NCBI RefSeq assembly: GCF_022201045.2
Contig: NC_068558.1
Span: 46,837,001-46,901,000, forward strand
DNA: 64,000 nucleotides
Source: Citrus sinensis
Lineage: Eukaryota; Streptophyta; Magnoliopsida; Sapindales; Rutaceae
Direction: 5' to 3'
In this document: in pieces, positions 1-12,300 of the stretch
Numbering within the stretch: the first letter of the stretch is position 1
How the letters are laid out: the number at the start of each line of letters is the position of its first letter
Made by a program: the position numbers and the translations under genes
Notes under the pieces: generated by a model
Database searches by the model: none
The model's input: only the letters and a program-made list of their open reading frames with translations
What the model was told of the DNA's origin: nothing

Positions 1-956
1 AGGCACCATCATCATTATTGTCATATTTATAATTTTATGCATAATAATAATAATAATAATAATAATATAATACTAGCAGTAATTATTATTATTATTTCTT
101 GAATGACGTGGCCTACTATTTCAACTACATGCATAAAAATTAAATTAACTCTTACTTCAAATCTCAGGATTAGGGAATTTTCCCCTTTTTTCCCCCACCA
201 ATTACTTTTCCCCAATTTTCCATTTCCGCCAAACACCTCAACCCAGACTTGCACGCTTCCACCAAATTGTTTTGAACCATTACTTGCATCCACTTGGCGT
301 TTGTTTCAATACATGTCTTCGTAACTCACGTGGCAACCATTAAATGGCTACTTTTGTCAACTTCTTTTTCACCTCTATGTTACCGGGCCCTTACCTTCTT
401 CTCCGGTTAAATGCAATCCACTCAGTGTCACTTCTTCAGCCGTGGGATTATATCCAATGGCTGATTCACTATAGGACAAGCGACTGGGGTACCAAACCCC
501 TGACACAAATTAGGTATGCTCTTTTTTTAAGCGTAAATTACCTCACCAAATCTCAATAGGGCCACAACAGTCCACTGTTAGAGTAAAAGCCTGATGGCTG
601 TATTTAAAGAATTTGAAAACCAATTCTTTGATTGACGTTTTGCTTACGTTATCACTTGTAGATTTTTCATATATTTATACAATTTGCAATTATGTGACCG
701 TGATTGGGCCCATTTTCTGTCTCAATGATCTCACAACCGTGTTTGTGATAATAAATGAGTTTGTTTGGACCTTTTTTTTTTTTTTAAGGAAAAACGATAC
801 GTATGAAATATTTTTTTTTTATTATTTATATCACATCAGGTATTACTATTTACACTTAAATACATCAAATATTATTATTTATAGTCAAATTCTACAATCA
901 AATTATACAATTGGAACCTCTAGATTACATATATATTGTCTCATTAAAGCACTGTA

Positions 957-1125
957 AAAATTCATAAACTCTCTCTAATATTCGAGAAGAGGAGTGTCTA
1001 CTCTAATCACATTTTATTAGAGAGAGATTGACTCAATTCTTAAACTCTTTGTAATATTCGAGGAGAGTTGTATGTACTCCACTTATATTTCATTATAAAG
1101 GAGATTCATTGTGAGTGAAAGGGTT
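957..1125. repeat. Imperfect tandem duplication, unit about 80 bp
   Basis: Two diverged copies lie head to tail. Each begins near a TAAACTCT motif, continues with TAATATTCGAG and AGAG blocks, and ends before an ATT-rich part. Copy 1 runs about 962-1038 and copy 2 about 1039-1120. Function unknown. Confidence 0.45.
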
Positions 1126-1492
1126 CTCTCACTAGACCAAAAACCCATTGGTTAGAATGAAAAGAAATTAAAGTATCGTTTGATGTTATTTGGTTGTATT
1201 TAAACCTCAGTTGGGTGAAATAATATTTTGATCTCTCAAATTTAAAATGAAGACAATTTTTTTTTTAAATGAAGATTCAATGGCCCTTTAAAAATTATTA
1301 GTTCAAATTTGATGCAATTTCCACGTAATAAACTAAGAATGTCGTATATGATACGATCAGATCAACCACCCTTATCCTCCTATTTCCTTATTTCTATAGT
1401 TGCTAAGACCATGTCAAAAAGATTCATCTAGTTTTATTTTTTTAAATGCTTAATTTATATACTTTTGTGGTAAATTAGAAGAGTGAAAAAGT

Positions 1493-1783
1493 AAGGCCAA
1501 AAAACTTTTCAAATAAAAATATATTTATATTATTTTAATTAAATTCTTCAATCACTAAATTTAACTATCCTCCATTTTTTCAATAATGGAATGATAATAT
1601 TTTTCTCTCTTTAATAAAAATAATAGTATAATATTATTTAAAAAGAGAGAAAAATCACTCTTTAATAATAAAGTGAGAGAAAGATAATATCATTTAAAGA
1701 TTTTTTTATTTTTTATTTTTTACTGATGTGGCACTTTAAATGAAAAGTGAAATATCATTTAAAGAGCCTTTTTGGTGATACTA
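1493..1783. repeat. Possible MITE with short terminal inverted repeats
   Basis: The left end reads GGCCAAAAAACTTTTCAAAT and the right end, on the other strand, reads CACCAAAAAGGCTCTTTAAA, so the ends are imperfect inverted repeats. The interior is AT-rich with further internal pairing (AGAGAGAAAAAT against TTTCTCTCT). I could not define a target-site duplication, so superfamily and exact ends are uncertain. Confidence 0.3.
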
Positions 1784-2728
1784 ACATTTTTATGTGTTCA
1801 TAAAATGGTTTCAATATACTTTTATTCCCATTCATGATTTTTAAGTCAGATTGTGTCCATGCACCAACAAATAGTAAATTTAGAGAAGAGCAGGCCTTTT
1901 GACACCCTTCAAAATTCCTCATCAAATCGAATGTTATGATTTATATTTATATAAAATTTTAAGCTAAAAAATATATATTTTTGAGAAACTTTTAAGAGAT
2001 TAAGATTATGGAGATAAAAGCTATATAATGAGAAGAAAATTATTTAAGATTTTAAAACTTTTATGAATTTTATAAATAAAAACTTAAAAGTAAATATTAT
2101 TTTTAGAGTAAAATTATATACTATATAATAAATCAAAATATTCTTTTAATGGTAGATTTTAATATATAATTAGTGTTTTATAAATCAAATTGGGGATATT
2201 TTAGAAAATAAGAATTACTCTTTGGAGAAGCACGTGAACACAAAGATTTAAAAGCATTTGTCCAATTTCACAGCCTGCAATGGTTGAAAAGCGAACCTCG
2301 GGAAGCCCAAGTACTCGTTGTCAAGATTGTAATGGATGATAAACATGTAACATGTGTTAACAGTTTATTGCTTATTCTTTTAAGAAAAGAAAGGGCAGCA
2401 GTGCGGATGAAGAGTTTATTTATTTATTCTTTTTATTTTTTATTTTTTGAATACATGCTTGTGAAGCCTGAAGGAATCAAATATGGACAAATAATACTCG
2501 GCTTCCTAGCAATTCAATGTACAGCGTCAATAAAAAATAAATGTAGATTCAGCACCTGTGTCATTGCTCCTAATTAACCATATCAATACAAATGAAAATT
2601 CTCTTAACAAATTGCCAGTCAAAATTTATGCAGATAAGTTATTATACATACATATGTAAATTATTATTATTATTGCGAGAGGCTTGGATAGAAAAGATCA
2701 GTAGAGGAGAGGCAGCGCCCTTAAACAG

Positions 2729-3763
2729 TTAAACTGGTACGAGTCCTCCAGAAGTGTCGGGAAAACGGCGCAAGGCCTCAGTTAAAGTCTTGAGCGCCTT
2801 GTCATAGGATATAAACCCCATGAACCAAAATTCATAACCATCCCTGGTGACGACATGGATGTACTTTTCTGAAGGGTTCCATCTATTTGCAGAAGGATTT
2901 ACTGTTCTCAGCTGATCAAGATCCACCACCACCTGCATGCATATAGAGTTGACATGAACGCACACAGTTCGATATCCAGATTCAATAGTTATAATCAGGT
3001 GATACCTTGAAATACACCCACTCCTGCTGCCCCGAGGAAGAATAATGAGAGAGGGGATAGTCACTGCAGAAGGCCATTCTTTGAGTTGATATATAAAGTG
3101 TCCCAATCACGGGTCCATTGGAAGTTGATATATAGCAAGCGTAAGCCTTTAGGAGCTTCTCTCCGGCCAGTTTATGAAATTCTTGTTGGAATACCTTCTC
3201 ATACCCTCCTTCTGTAAACACTTTTGTCCCTTGAGCAATCTTTGCCATTGCTGCATCACTAAGCCTAGGACTGATCCTCACTACATATCGTACATACGTC
3301 AAAGTTCAAACATAAAAAAAAAAAAAAATTATATGCTGCAAATCCAAATTAAGCTGAATCACTCAATCAAAGATAGCTCAAAACCAATAAAATCATTCAA
3401 TCAAAGAGCAAATATATATATACAGCTCAATACCAAAAAAAAAAAAAAGAAAACAAGAAAAAAAGGGGCTCACGGTGATGCCAGACGTTGTCAGCAAGGC
3501 ACTCTGCTTTTCTGGTGGCATCTTCAAATCTTTTTCCACATCGGTTCAACATTTCACATATTTCACCCCATGACCCTGAAACAAAACAAACACTCACTTT
3601 ATTTGTTACATAAAACAATATGATCATCATCTCTAGCTAGCTAGCATATTAAAAACCAAGATGAGTTAAATTTGAAAAATTCAAAACCCCCACTGTTGCC
3701 AGATGCAGGAAGAGGAGTAAGTCGAAGATAAGGGTTGTTGTTGTTATAGTTATCGGAACTCAT
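2729..3763 (-). CDS. GEM-like protein (GRAM domain)
   Basis: Four coding exons on the minus strand: 3694-3763, 3474-3575, 3006-3280 and 2729-2932, all with GT-AG borders and in one frame, giving about 216 residues. The start MSSDNYNNNNPYLRL precedes a Pro-rich stretch. Exon 2 carries an amphipathic helix (EMLNRCGKRFEDATRKAE). Exons 3-4 hold the GRAM domain: FQQEF..AGEKLLKAYACYISTSNGPV..GTLYISTQRMAFCSDYPL, then the end around KYIHVVTRDGYEFWFMGF. The end of exon 1 is ambiguous: a donor six bases further in (3688) keeps the same frame. In Arabidopsis, GEM-like proteins (GLABRA2 expression modulator relatives, FIP1, At4g01600) bind membranes or phosphoinositides and are often ABA- or stress-responsive. 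The role of this copy is inferred only at family level. A TATA box lies about 70 bp upstream. Confidence 0.88.
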
Positions 3764-3829
3764 GATGAAGGTGATCTTGATTTCCAAAGAAGAGTCTAGG
3801 TGGGGTGGGTCAATCGGCTTGCTGCTGAG

Positions 3830-3838
3830 TATATATAT
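3830..3838 (-). promoter_or_regulatory. TATA box of the GEM-like gene
   Basis: TATATATA read on the minus strand lies about 67 bp upstream of the ATG at 3763, a normal plant core-promoter spacing that implies a short 5' UTR. Confidence 0.55.
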
Positions 3839-5140
3839 TTTGGGTTGCTTTTTACTTTTTTGTTCGTATTGATAATATTCTCCATCGATCAGTAACTAGT
3901 GGTTTTGGTAAAACGTCGGTTCTAGGAATCTAAAGTAAAGATATGTGTCCACTGTATGACGATGATGACGGTGATAGGCATAGGCTAACGATAAGCTAAA
4001 TAATGGAATGGAATGGAATCTCAGGTGCTGCTACTGTTTGTCATTGTGGCATATTTACTTATAATAGCAAGAAGCATTTGCAAGAGGAAGCTCCTTCATT
4101 CTTCTTCCTTTTTTCTTTCTTTTTTGGCTAAACGCGATGCGTCGGGAAAATATGACAAATCGGGAATACCAACAATCAACCACACAAATCCGGCTTGCAC
4201 GACTTGTCAGGTAAAATTTAATTTGTGGTCACTGATGTTAATATATGAACCATTATTCAATATTCGGCTGATATCAACTATTGTTCAAGAGGAATGAACC
4301 ACATAAGCTCGAATTACGTATTGGTTTTTCTCTTAAAGTTATGCTGAGCTAATATTAATAGCCAGGTATACACAATTTAATGTCCATCGTAATAAACAGG
4401 ACCTTATATAACAAAATGGTCTAGTTTTATGCAAGTTTTAGATTGAAACTATATAAACACTAATTATATTCTCTCTCTTTGCTTGAGGAGTATTTAAATG
4501 GTAAAATAATACTTATTTAATTATTGATATTATTTTAATTGATTTATTATAAGGAACGCGAATTATCTACCTAATGTGATAATAGAATTGATATTACTAT
4601 CATGAGGTTATTAGTCATCAGATTAGGATGATCAAATCATTATTATGTAATTATATAAAAAAAATTGAGAAATTATTAATTTTCTCAAGTTAGTTAAAAA
4701 TATATATATATTGACGCACAAAAAGAAAAGGTTTTAAATGAATTAAAAGAAAAAAAAGTTTTAAAAGCAAAACCCGCGCTTAAGCTGTTGCTGATCACGC
4801 CAATCAAGATTTAAATAGTTTTTTAAAGTAACAAAACCATATTTAATTGGTAATTAAGGGAGTGCCTGTCTGTTACTTGAGAAAAAAACTGTTGCTCCAG
4901 ACTTTTGACGTCGATTCACTTCGGTCACTCACGGAAAGCTCACTGTACAAAATACCCACGAAGTGGCGAGAAGCAAAAGTACAAAATCAAAATTGAATTG
5001 CATTAAAAATAAAAGTTAAAAAAAAAAGAAATAGAGAAAAAATGGCATAGCCAAGATGGGAAAAAAAAAGGAAAAATGAGAGTGAAAAGGCAAAAAAGAA
5101 CTAAAGTTATGGCGTTGTTGCCATTCTCGAGAGCTACACG
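3839..5140. other. Intergenic between divergent GEM-like and NFRKB-like genes
   Basis: No recognisable gene. A 94-codon open frame beginning near 4013 has a hydrophobic start but no family resemblance and runs into AT-rich DNA. Upstream regulatory DNA of both divergent genes must lie here. The 4870-4960 part is less AT-rich and contains a TGACGTCG motif (ACGT core, bZIP-type) and CACTC blocks. Confidence 0.5.
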
Positions 5141-5961
5141 TACAATACAAAGGTGAAAAAAAAAAATCCAAATCTGTTGCTTCACTTTACTATTTTAAGG
5201 GATCAGCCTCGTCATCTCTCGATCAGTTTTTCCCAACTGCAGCCTCGTATTTTATGCTTATTATTCTGCTTCTCAATTCCCCAGTCTCCAGATTGCCAGA
5301 TTATTTACTTTAGTAGAAAGGGATTTGGTGAGCTCCGAAGTTAACGGTAAACTGTAGCTAGCGTTTTGAATTTTATCCGTAGGTTGAAGAGTAAAAAATT
5401 CTATTGAATTTATGAATTGCATTATTTTGATACTAAATTTGAGATTTTTATGTACAGCATTCTCTGTGTTTTGGATTATTTTGGGATCATTGGGTGGTAT
5501 GGTTGTCAAATTGGGGGGAAATGCATATTTCAATGCTTTACTCCCTATTTTGTTTTAGGCACTGACTGTCTTTCCGCTGCCATATTTGCTGAGGTGGCTG
5601 TTTCTGCTCTCGTTTTAACCGTTAGAAATTTGCTTATGCATGCGAATTTTTTACTTCACCGAGATGTTTGAGGTTATATGCCTTACAATCTTGAAAGTTT
5701 GAGGTTGTTGATTACAGTTGTTAGATGATGTAGTTTAATTTACAGAAATTGAAATTTGAGGGAGTTGAGATTAAAAATTCCTCTGGTAGTCATATATTAG
5801 GACCTCAAATTTTAGAAATTGTTATATAATTCTTATTGATTTTGATGGCTGAAATCCGTCCTCTTTTCAGGGACCTTTCTTCTGGCGGCAAAGCTTTAAA
5901 TTCACGATTTGTACATTTTTCCACGACTGGATTATAGACTTCACAATCCTTTTCCTTCTCA

Positions 5962-7731
5962 ATGGGCATCCTGAAGATTGGCTTGCGAGGAGTTGGTGGC
6001 TTTTGCAATCAAATTTCTGATTTCAATGGTAAAGACATGAAGATGAAAAAGAGCACAATCCACGGGATAGACTATGAAGATCAATTTGATGATAATGAGC
6101 TTGCAGAAATGGGCTGTGAGCTTGGCATGGTGGAAGGCCAGCTTTGCAATATACCGTATGAACTTTATGATCTGCCAAATTTGAGGGAAATATTATCTTT
6201 GGAGACATGGAATTCATTTTTAACAGAGGAAGATAGGTTCTCTCTCTCGGCTTACCTTCCTGATATGGACCAGCAGACTTTCTGGTTGACCATGAAGGAG
6301 CTCCTTGGTGGTAGTGACTTGTATTTTGGCAATCCCTTAGATACATTTTTCAACAGATTGAAAGCTGGATTCTATCCTCCAAAAGTGACTTCCCTCAGAG
6401 AATGTTTGCAATTTATGCAGAGAAGAAAGTATTATCATTTATTAAGATCCTATCAAGACAATATGGCAGAGATGTTCAAAGAGATGAGCAGGCTATGGAA
6501 CCAGTGTGATAGAAGTATTAGCAATCAAGAGAGAGTTCATATGTGGAGAACAAGGAGAAAACACAAGGGCAACAATTTGCTTGATCTGAATACAATCCCT
6601 GAGGATGGTGATTTCTTATGTGAGGAAACTAACTCAGATGCAGCTCTGCATCATTTCTCAAAGAAAATAAACTCACTGGCTAGTAAAAAATCAGACAATA
6701 TATTTTCTTCTCTGTCTGCCAATAGAATGAAATTTATAACTTCAAACTGCAATGCAAAGGGCCCTCTGAAGTTAAAGGAATCTTTGTACGGTTCAGTTCA
6801 AAACCCCTATCCGAAAATAACTGCCAGTGACATCTTGGAGAGATCCCGAACTCAACCAAAGGGTCTGCTGAAAGTAGTACCGAAGGTTCCTTTCCGGCTA
6901 GATAATACGAAAGTGGTACAGAGACAACCACAACTGACCTCACTGGCTAGTGGAAAAGGTTTAGTAGATTCTAAAATCCCTTCTTTGCCGGCACCTGTCT
7001 ACTTCAGGGATACAGTTGGTCTACATGAATACCCTCTCCTACAGCAGAAAGTTGGTGATGTTGACGTGCATACAACTTTGGAGGAGCCTCAATGTGTGAT
7101 GAATCAGCAGGAAAGAGCCATAAAAACCGGTAGATATTCAGAGAGTTCCACTTCGACAAAAAAGACGAAGAGGGAAATGAATCCGTCATTGGATGACGTT
7201 GATGATTTAGGAGTCCAGAAACTGTCTAGAAGCAATGCAGGAAGGGCTTCTAATGTTGAATACGAGTCATTAATGGATACCACAAGTGAAAAGAGATACC
7301 GGTTTGGAGGTAAAAATTATTGGCAGAACTTGGGTCTTGGAAGTAAAGGAATTTCTGAGAGTTCCTTAATACAATTTCCCTTCAGAATTCAGTGCTATGG
7401 AGGAGAGTGGCAGATAAAACCCATGCAAGAGCAGCTTGTTGCAAATCATCCAAGAATTCCGGATATGGTCTCGAACAATTCAAATCTAGTTGTTGGTAAA
7501 CATGAAACATATGTGGCATCTCCTTCAGATCAAATGAAGGCCCACAGTGATGCCTGTGTCAAAATCTCAGAGAAGCTTACTGGTAAACCCAGTATCTCAG
7601 AGGAGTCTAAAGCTGAGCTTACACTTCCTTTGACATACAAGAGAAGGAAGGCTCAAGTAAAGCACAACTCAATTCAGTTTGGCAAGCCAATAACAACAGG
7701 ACTTGACTTGAACTCTGCAACCTCAAAGTAG
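5962..7731 (+). CDS. NFRKB-like DEUBAD-domain nuclear protein
   Basis: One uninterrupted 589-codon exon. The conserved part, residues about 45-170, is the DEUBAD-type region: LCNIPYELYDLPNLREILSL, then WNSFLTEEDRFSLSAYLPD, FWLTMKELLGG and FFNRLKAGFYPP, followed by a basic helix (MQRRKYYHLLRSYQDNM). This matches nuclear factor related to kappaB-binding proteins, which in animals are INO80 chromatin-remodelling subunits that regulate UCH37. A plant role in INO80 is inferred. The remainder is low-complexity and basic, with possible nuclear signals (RTRRKHKG, KKTKREM, KRRKAQ). The 5' UTR is probably spliced: donor GGATTTG|GTGAGC at 5328 and acceptor CTTTTCAG ending at 5870. An alternative start at codon 27 (MKMKKSTIHG) is possible. 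The closest Arabidopsis match I recall is At1g02290, next to TOC33 (At1g02280), a link echoed by TOC34 in this window. Confidence 0.85.
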   Translation: MGILKIGLRGVGGFCNQISDFNGKDMKMKKSTIHGIDYEDQFDDNELAEMGCELGMVEGQLCNIPYELYDLPNLREILSLETWNSFLTEEDRFSLSAYLPDMDQQTFWLTMKELLGGSDLYFGNPLDTFFNRLKAGFYPPKVTSLRECLQFMQRRKYYHLLRSYQDNMAEMFKEMSRLWNQCDRSISNQERVHMWRTRRKHKGNNLLDLNTIPEDGDFLCEETNSDAALHHFSKKINSLASKKSDNIFSSLSANRMKFITSNCNAKGPLKLKESLYGSVQNPYPKITASDILERSRTQPKGLLKVVPKVPFRLDNTKVVQRQPQLTSLASGKGLVDSKIPSLPAPVYFRDTVGLHEYPLLQQKVGDVDVHTTLEEPQCVMNQQERAIKTGRYSESSTSTKKTKREMNPSLDDVDDLGVQKLSRSNAGRASNVEYESLMDTTSEKRYRFGGKNYWQNLGLGSKGISESSLIQFPFRIQCYGGEWQIKPMQEQLVANHPRIPDMVSNNSNLVVGKHETYVASPSDQMKAHSDACVKISEKLTGKPSISEESKAELTLPLTYKRRKAQVKHNSIQFGKPITTGLDLNSATSK

Positions 7732-9306
7732 TCAAACGCATGATAGAGGGATTGTGCAAGCTGTGAAGTTTAAGGTCACGGGGGGAAAAAGACACACTCT
7801 TGAAAAAGGAATTTTAAGCTACACCTTACAGCATTAAAGTAGGTACTTCTTGCTAATATCAAACTTCGCCATCTATGGTTCATAAAATCGCTTATGCTTT
7901 GCATCCTTTTTTGTAAATACGCCACTGTATATTGGTTAAAAATAGCCATTTTTGGCGCAATCCTGTTGTTGAACAAAATATTATTAGCTGCCTTGCGGTG
8001 TCAGAATATATTGCATACTAGAAAGATAGTTATTGAAATATTCTCTTCTACATCTGCTATTTTAGACCATCGCATTGGAGATGTCTGACTCTGATGCAAT
8101 ATGGTGGTTAAATTTACCGTTTGTAGACTGTGTTTTTTAACATTGATAGACAAGTGAACTGACTTTCCAAAACATTTGCTAGTGATATCAATTAGTTTTT
8201 TAATTTGTAATGAGGCCTAATAGTTTGTGCTTCACTATGGATTCATCCCCATCATATCATTTAGTTGGCTGAACCGGTGCATGAGAAATAAAGAAATTTC
8301 TTTCACCTGGTTTATGTAGGTCACGTGCTGTTTAAGTTCTGTTGAAAGTCATGAGACATGTCTCATGTGCTTTCCTTGTATGCCAGTCTCTTTGCAGCAT
8401 TTTTTTCATTATAGTCAAAGTAAAATTTCATTCTTTGCACTGGATGGTCAATTGAGATGTTGGACAAATCAAACCGAAGTGGTAGTAGTTTCTTGTAATC
8501 TTATTACCCTGGTCATGAGAGTATGAGAGCAGAGTTAAACACGGTTGCGCTCTTCCACTTGCGTACCTGCCTAAGGCCTGAATCCCTGATTTCAATTCGC
8601 GAAGGCTTTTTGTTTTAGAATATATAATGATCAGATTCTAAAAGAAACCCATAATTATTATTATTTGTAATTGCAAGTATTCATCTTTCCCTACCTCCAA
8701 TTCTTTGCTTCTAAGTTTGAAGCAATGTAGCAGTGTGTACGGATACTTGGCCTGCGGGAATATATGAAACCTGTCTATTCAATATGCAGCAGTTACCTGA
8801 GAAATAGCAGTTAACCCTAGCGATTCCGTCGTCCATATACTTTTTAATCCATTCTTTTCTAAAATCTCGAGTGAAAAAGAGATTAAAAAAAAAAATTGTC
8901 AAGTCGATAATGATAAATTTTTATTTGTACTTTAAAATATTGTCTCTCAGAGATAAATTGAAGGCATACGTCAAGTGGCACGCTATTTATTAACGGACGA
9001 AATGACACGGGAAGCGTTCTTTTGAAAAAACAAAAACAAAAACTAAATAAATAAAATAAATGGCAAAAAAGCCCAAAAACGGCATCACCTTAGATCAGCA
9101 GCAGCTCATTCTTACTTAGCCGTGATTTCCTTATCCAAAAATTAGCGTTTAATAGAATTCCAACCGTTAAAATTTTCCCGCTAGAGTCTCTCGCAACTTG
9201 CCTAGGCAGAGGCAGGCCTCTGAAGGAATCGTCTCGTTCTCGTCTACCAGAAAAAAAAAAAAAAAAAAAAAAAACAGAAGGAATTTTCCAATCAGGTTAT
9301 TGATCG
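7732..9306. other. 3' UTR and intergenic, then 5' leader of DUF3754 gene
   Basis: No gene seen. The first few hundred bases are probably the 3' UTR of the NFRKB-like gene. Around 8540-8600 lies a GC-richer island of unknown nature. A pure A tract of about 24 bases at 9250-9274 falls in the probable 5' leader of the next gene, 33 bp before its ATG. Confidence 0.5.
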
Positions 9307-12300
9307 ATGTTATCTTGTCAAATTCTTTCCTCCTCATCATCAACGACTCATCGTTTATTAACAAGTCGTACTCTTTCTTCTTCCACTGCTTCTGCGCTCA
9401 AAGTTGCTAGTAGTTCTTTGAGATTGCCGGAACTATCCATCGATGAGCCGTTCAAATCTGAGTACAAATCAAAACCTAACAAGAAAGATGTTATCGAATC
9501 CAATACAAAGAAGTTAAAGAAGGATGTGATGCCTAGTAATCAAGATGAAGACGAAGATGAGAGAATTTCAATTTCAAGAATTCAAGTTCCTAGACAGAAA
9601 CACATCCGGATTTCCAAGGCTGAGCTATTGGATGCGATCGTATCAAAAATGTTACACTCTCAAGACGATAAAGATCAGTTTCTCTTAATCTCCTCGTGAG
9701 TTATCTTTAGGGTTTTCGGACATTTCACCTAAAGTATTTGAATTTCTCAGCTTTCTTGTGGCTTAAGTTAGTTTAACTGCAGGTGTTTGGACTCCATTCT
9801 TCATGCTGAACACAAAAGCATTTTAGAAGAAATGCGAACTGATTATTGCTACACGGACTCCTTGAACGATGAAGGATTATCAAGTTCAGAGACGGAACTT
9901 GTAATGGACGACAATGAATCTAAGTTGGATCAAGTTGTAGCTAATGTGGAGAATTCTGACTCACCAGACTCGGCTAGTGATACGATCAATGGAAATGGCG
10001 GCATGAATCGGTTTGGTGACGTTGAAGGACAGGAGTCTGAACTTGATAAGTTATTACCTTTTAGTTACGGTCTTGACTTATGGAATCTTTTGGGTTCTTC
10101 AGTGAAAAATGTCAAAAGTTATTCTGATAGGGAATCAAGGTTTGTCACTGGCCTGATTCTTGATGGCTTTGTATGTGTTTCAAGAAATTGACACCCACAC
10201 TTGATTGAATTGTTTTTCTATGTGCCTGCACAATTGAAATTTTAGAGATGGTTGTATCTAGATTTTTGTTCATTATGCAACATTTTTGTAGACTAGCTGT
10301 TGCCACTCGTTTCCAGCGTGCTTTCATGCAGCTTCTTCATAATGCTCAATTTGAAGAACTTTCTGCTGAAGATTTGAAGTTGACCTCTGCTTTAAACTCA
10401 GATTATCTCCTAAATCTGCCAATTTATGTAGACTGGAAAAGGGCATCTGAATCCAATGCAATAATATTCAGGTAAAAACTATCATACTATCATTATACCT
10501 TTCTTCTATTTTTATTTTCATATAAACTTCTATCCAATTTTATGGTAAGGAACCCTGAAATATCTTTGTAACACCCTGAAAATTGAGCTGGAGTAACAAA
10601 TTCCGTTGGCTTTTTCAAATTGAATTTAATGATGATAATTATCAGCAATCACGGGTATTACAAACTTTCACTTTGTAGCTTTAAGGAGCAGTTGTTGCAA
10701 GAGAAGTGCAGAGTTCAGGTTGCTGTTAAAGAATTACAGATGGAAGTTCAATTATAGTAATTTATCATTTTAAACGGTTTTATTTGACCATTTTTCTTTA
10801 TGGACTCTCCTGCAAATTATCATCATCATTGAACATAATTTGAAAATCTACAGCAACTGAATGGTTAAGCAATTTTGATGACATGATTAATGATTTCAAA
10901 ATTTAGAAATCTAGTGCCACCATACATGACTGGCTGATTTGTTACCGTACTCACTTTTCTGTTTTGGACTTGCCATTTTTCACATTTTTACTATAAAAAA
11001 TCTTGTCAGTAGAATGTTTAAATTTCATGTGCAAACACCATTTCCCTTATAGGCGAGGATATGCAACCGAGAGGCAGAAGGGTCTATTAATTGTTGCAAA
11101 ACTGGATTACTTACAGTCCAGACTTCTGCAAAGGATCTTCTTTGTTATCTCAAAACCATTGGGGAAAGTTGGCAAATGGATAAGTGAGGTCATTGCCTTT
11201 TTCCTTGACTATTTCACAGTTGTTTATTATCATGTATTTTATGAGTTGATTTTTGATGAATGATTAGCTTTTTAGTAATGTCTCATTGTTGTTGATCTTT
11301 AATCAGTTTTTGATTATTTGTTGGTTTTGAGAGATAGGCCATAGTGTTCTTGTAGCAAGGTCATCTAGAAGAAGAGTTCTATCTCTGGTGTACACCCATC
11401 AAATTGGAAAAATAGTATTGAAAGACCGGCAGGCTTATTGGGATAGTTTTCTGTTTAGTAATTAACATGCTCATTTTAGAAATTGCCCAAAATTTGAATG
11501 TTGAATGGATGATTTCAACGCAAGACAGGTACGAATTTCTGTCCTCTAATCTGTATATTAGCAGTGATCAGAGACAAGACTAGAGTCAATGACAGTGGTT
11601 TGACCAGTGGAGTAAAGATTACTTAGACTAAACAGGATCCAAGTTGAAGATCCAGTTATGAAAAGGTGCGGATGTAGGCTGATGTAGGGAGCAAAGATAT
11701 TTTAATATATTATTTGACAGACAATTTGCCATTGATAGAGCTGAATGGCTGTGAGCATTTTCAGCAAAATAGTTGTACACTGTATTTGTGGTAACAAGCA
11801 TTATCCTTTTATGATGGTTGTTGAAAAGATTAGCAATGTGCTCTTAGCACTGAAAACATGGTCATATCAAACAACAGATACAGATGCAATCATGATGAAC
11901 AGGATTTCAAAATACATTTTCACTAGAGTCAGGTATGCTGAAACTGATTCGATGAAAATCCCCTTTTCATAGAATCTTTTTAGCGAACCATAACCTTCAG
12001 AACCATCAAGGCTCTATAATGTTCTATAAGGATAAAGTTCCATTAATTTTCTCTAGACCTGAAATCTAGTGAGTATGAATCTGAGAAAATTATTGAAGAA
12101 ATATGTATCTCTTTTTCTTATTTTTTACAATAGGATTACATAATACATATATAGATTCTAAACTACATAACGTGCAAGAGTAGGAAAGTAAACAACTAAC
12201 TGCAGACCAAGAAAGTAGGAAACAAACTCTATCAAAAAACTGAAATTCTATCCCTATCTTTTTTCTTTTCTATCCCTATCTTTTTTCCTTAAAAATAGGA

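Larger units (their letters stand above)
1..2728. other. Intergenic, AT-rich, left edge of window
   Basis: No convincing gene. The stretch opens with an AAT microsatellite (about 46-66), a pyrimidine-rich part (170-560), then very AT-rich DNA. Short open frames here lack family resemblance and codon bias. Two repeat-like segments are listed separately. The last 120 bases or so before 2729 are probably the 3' UTR of the GEM-like gene on the minus strand. Confidence 0.6.

Noticed and set aside
4013-4297. 94-codon frame starting with a hydrophobic stretch (MESQVLLLFVIVAYLLIIAR)
   Set aside because: No family resemblance, it runs into AT-rich sequence, and it is preceded by a GGAAT repeat. A chance open frame is more likely.
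8510-8600. GC-richer island resembling a tRNA-derived SINE
   Set aside because: I could not find convincing A- and B-box sequences with correct spacing or a tRNA cloverleaf.
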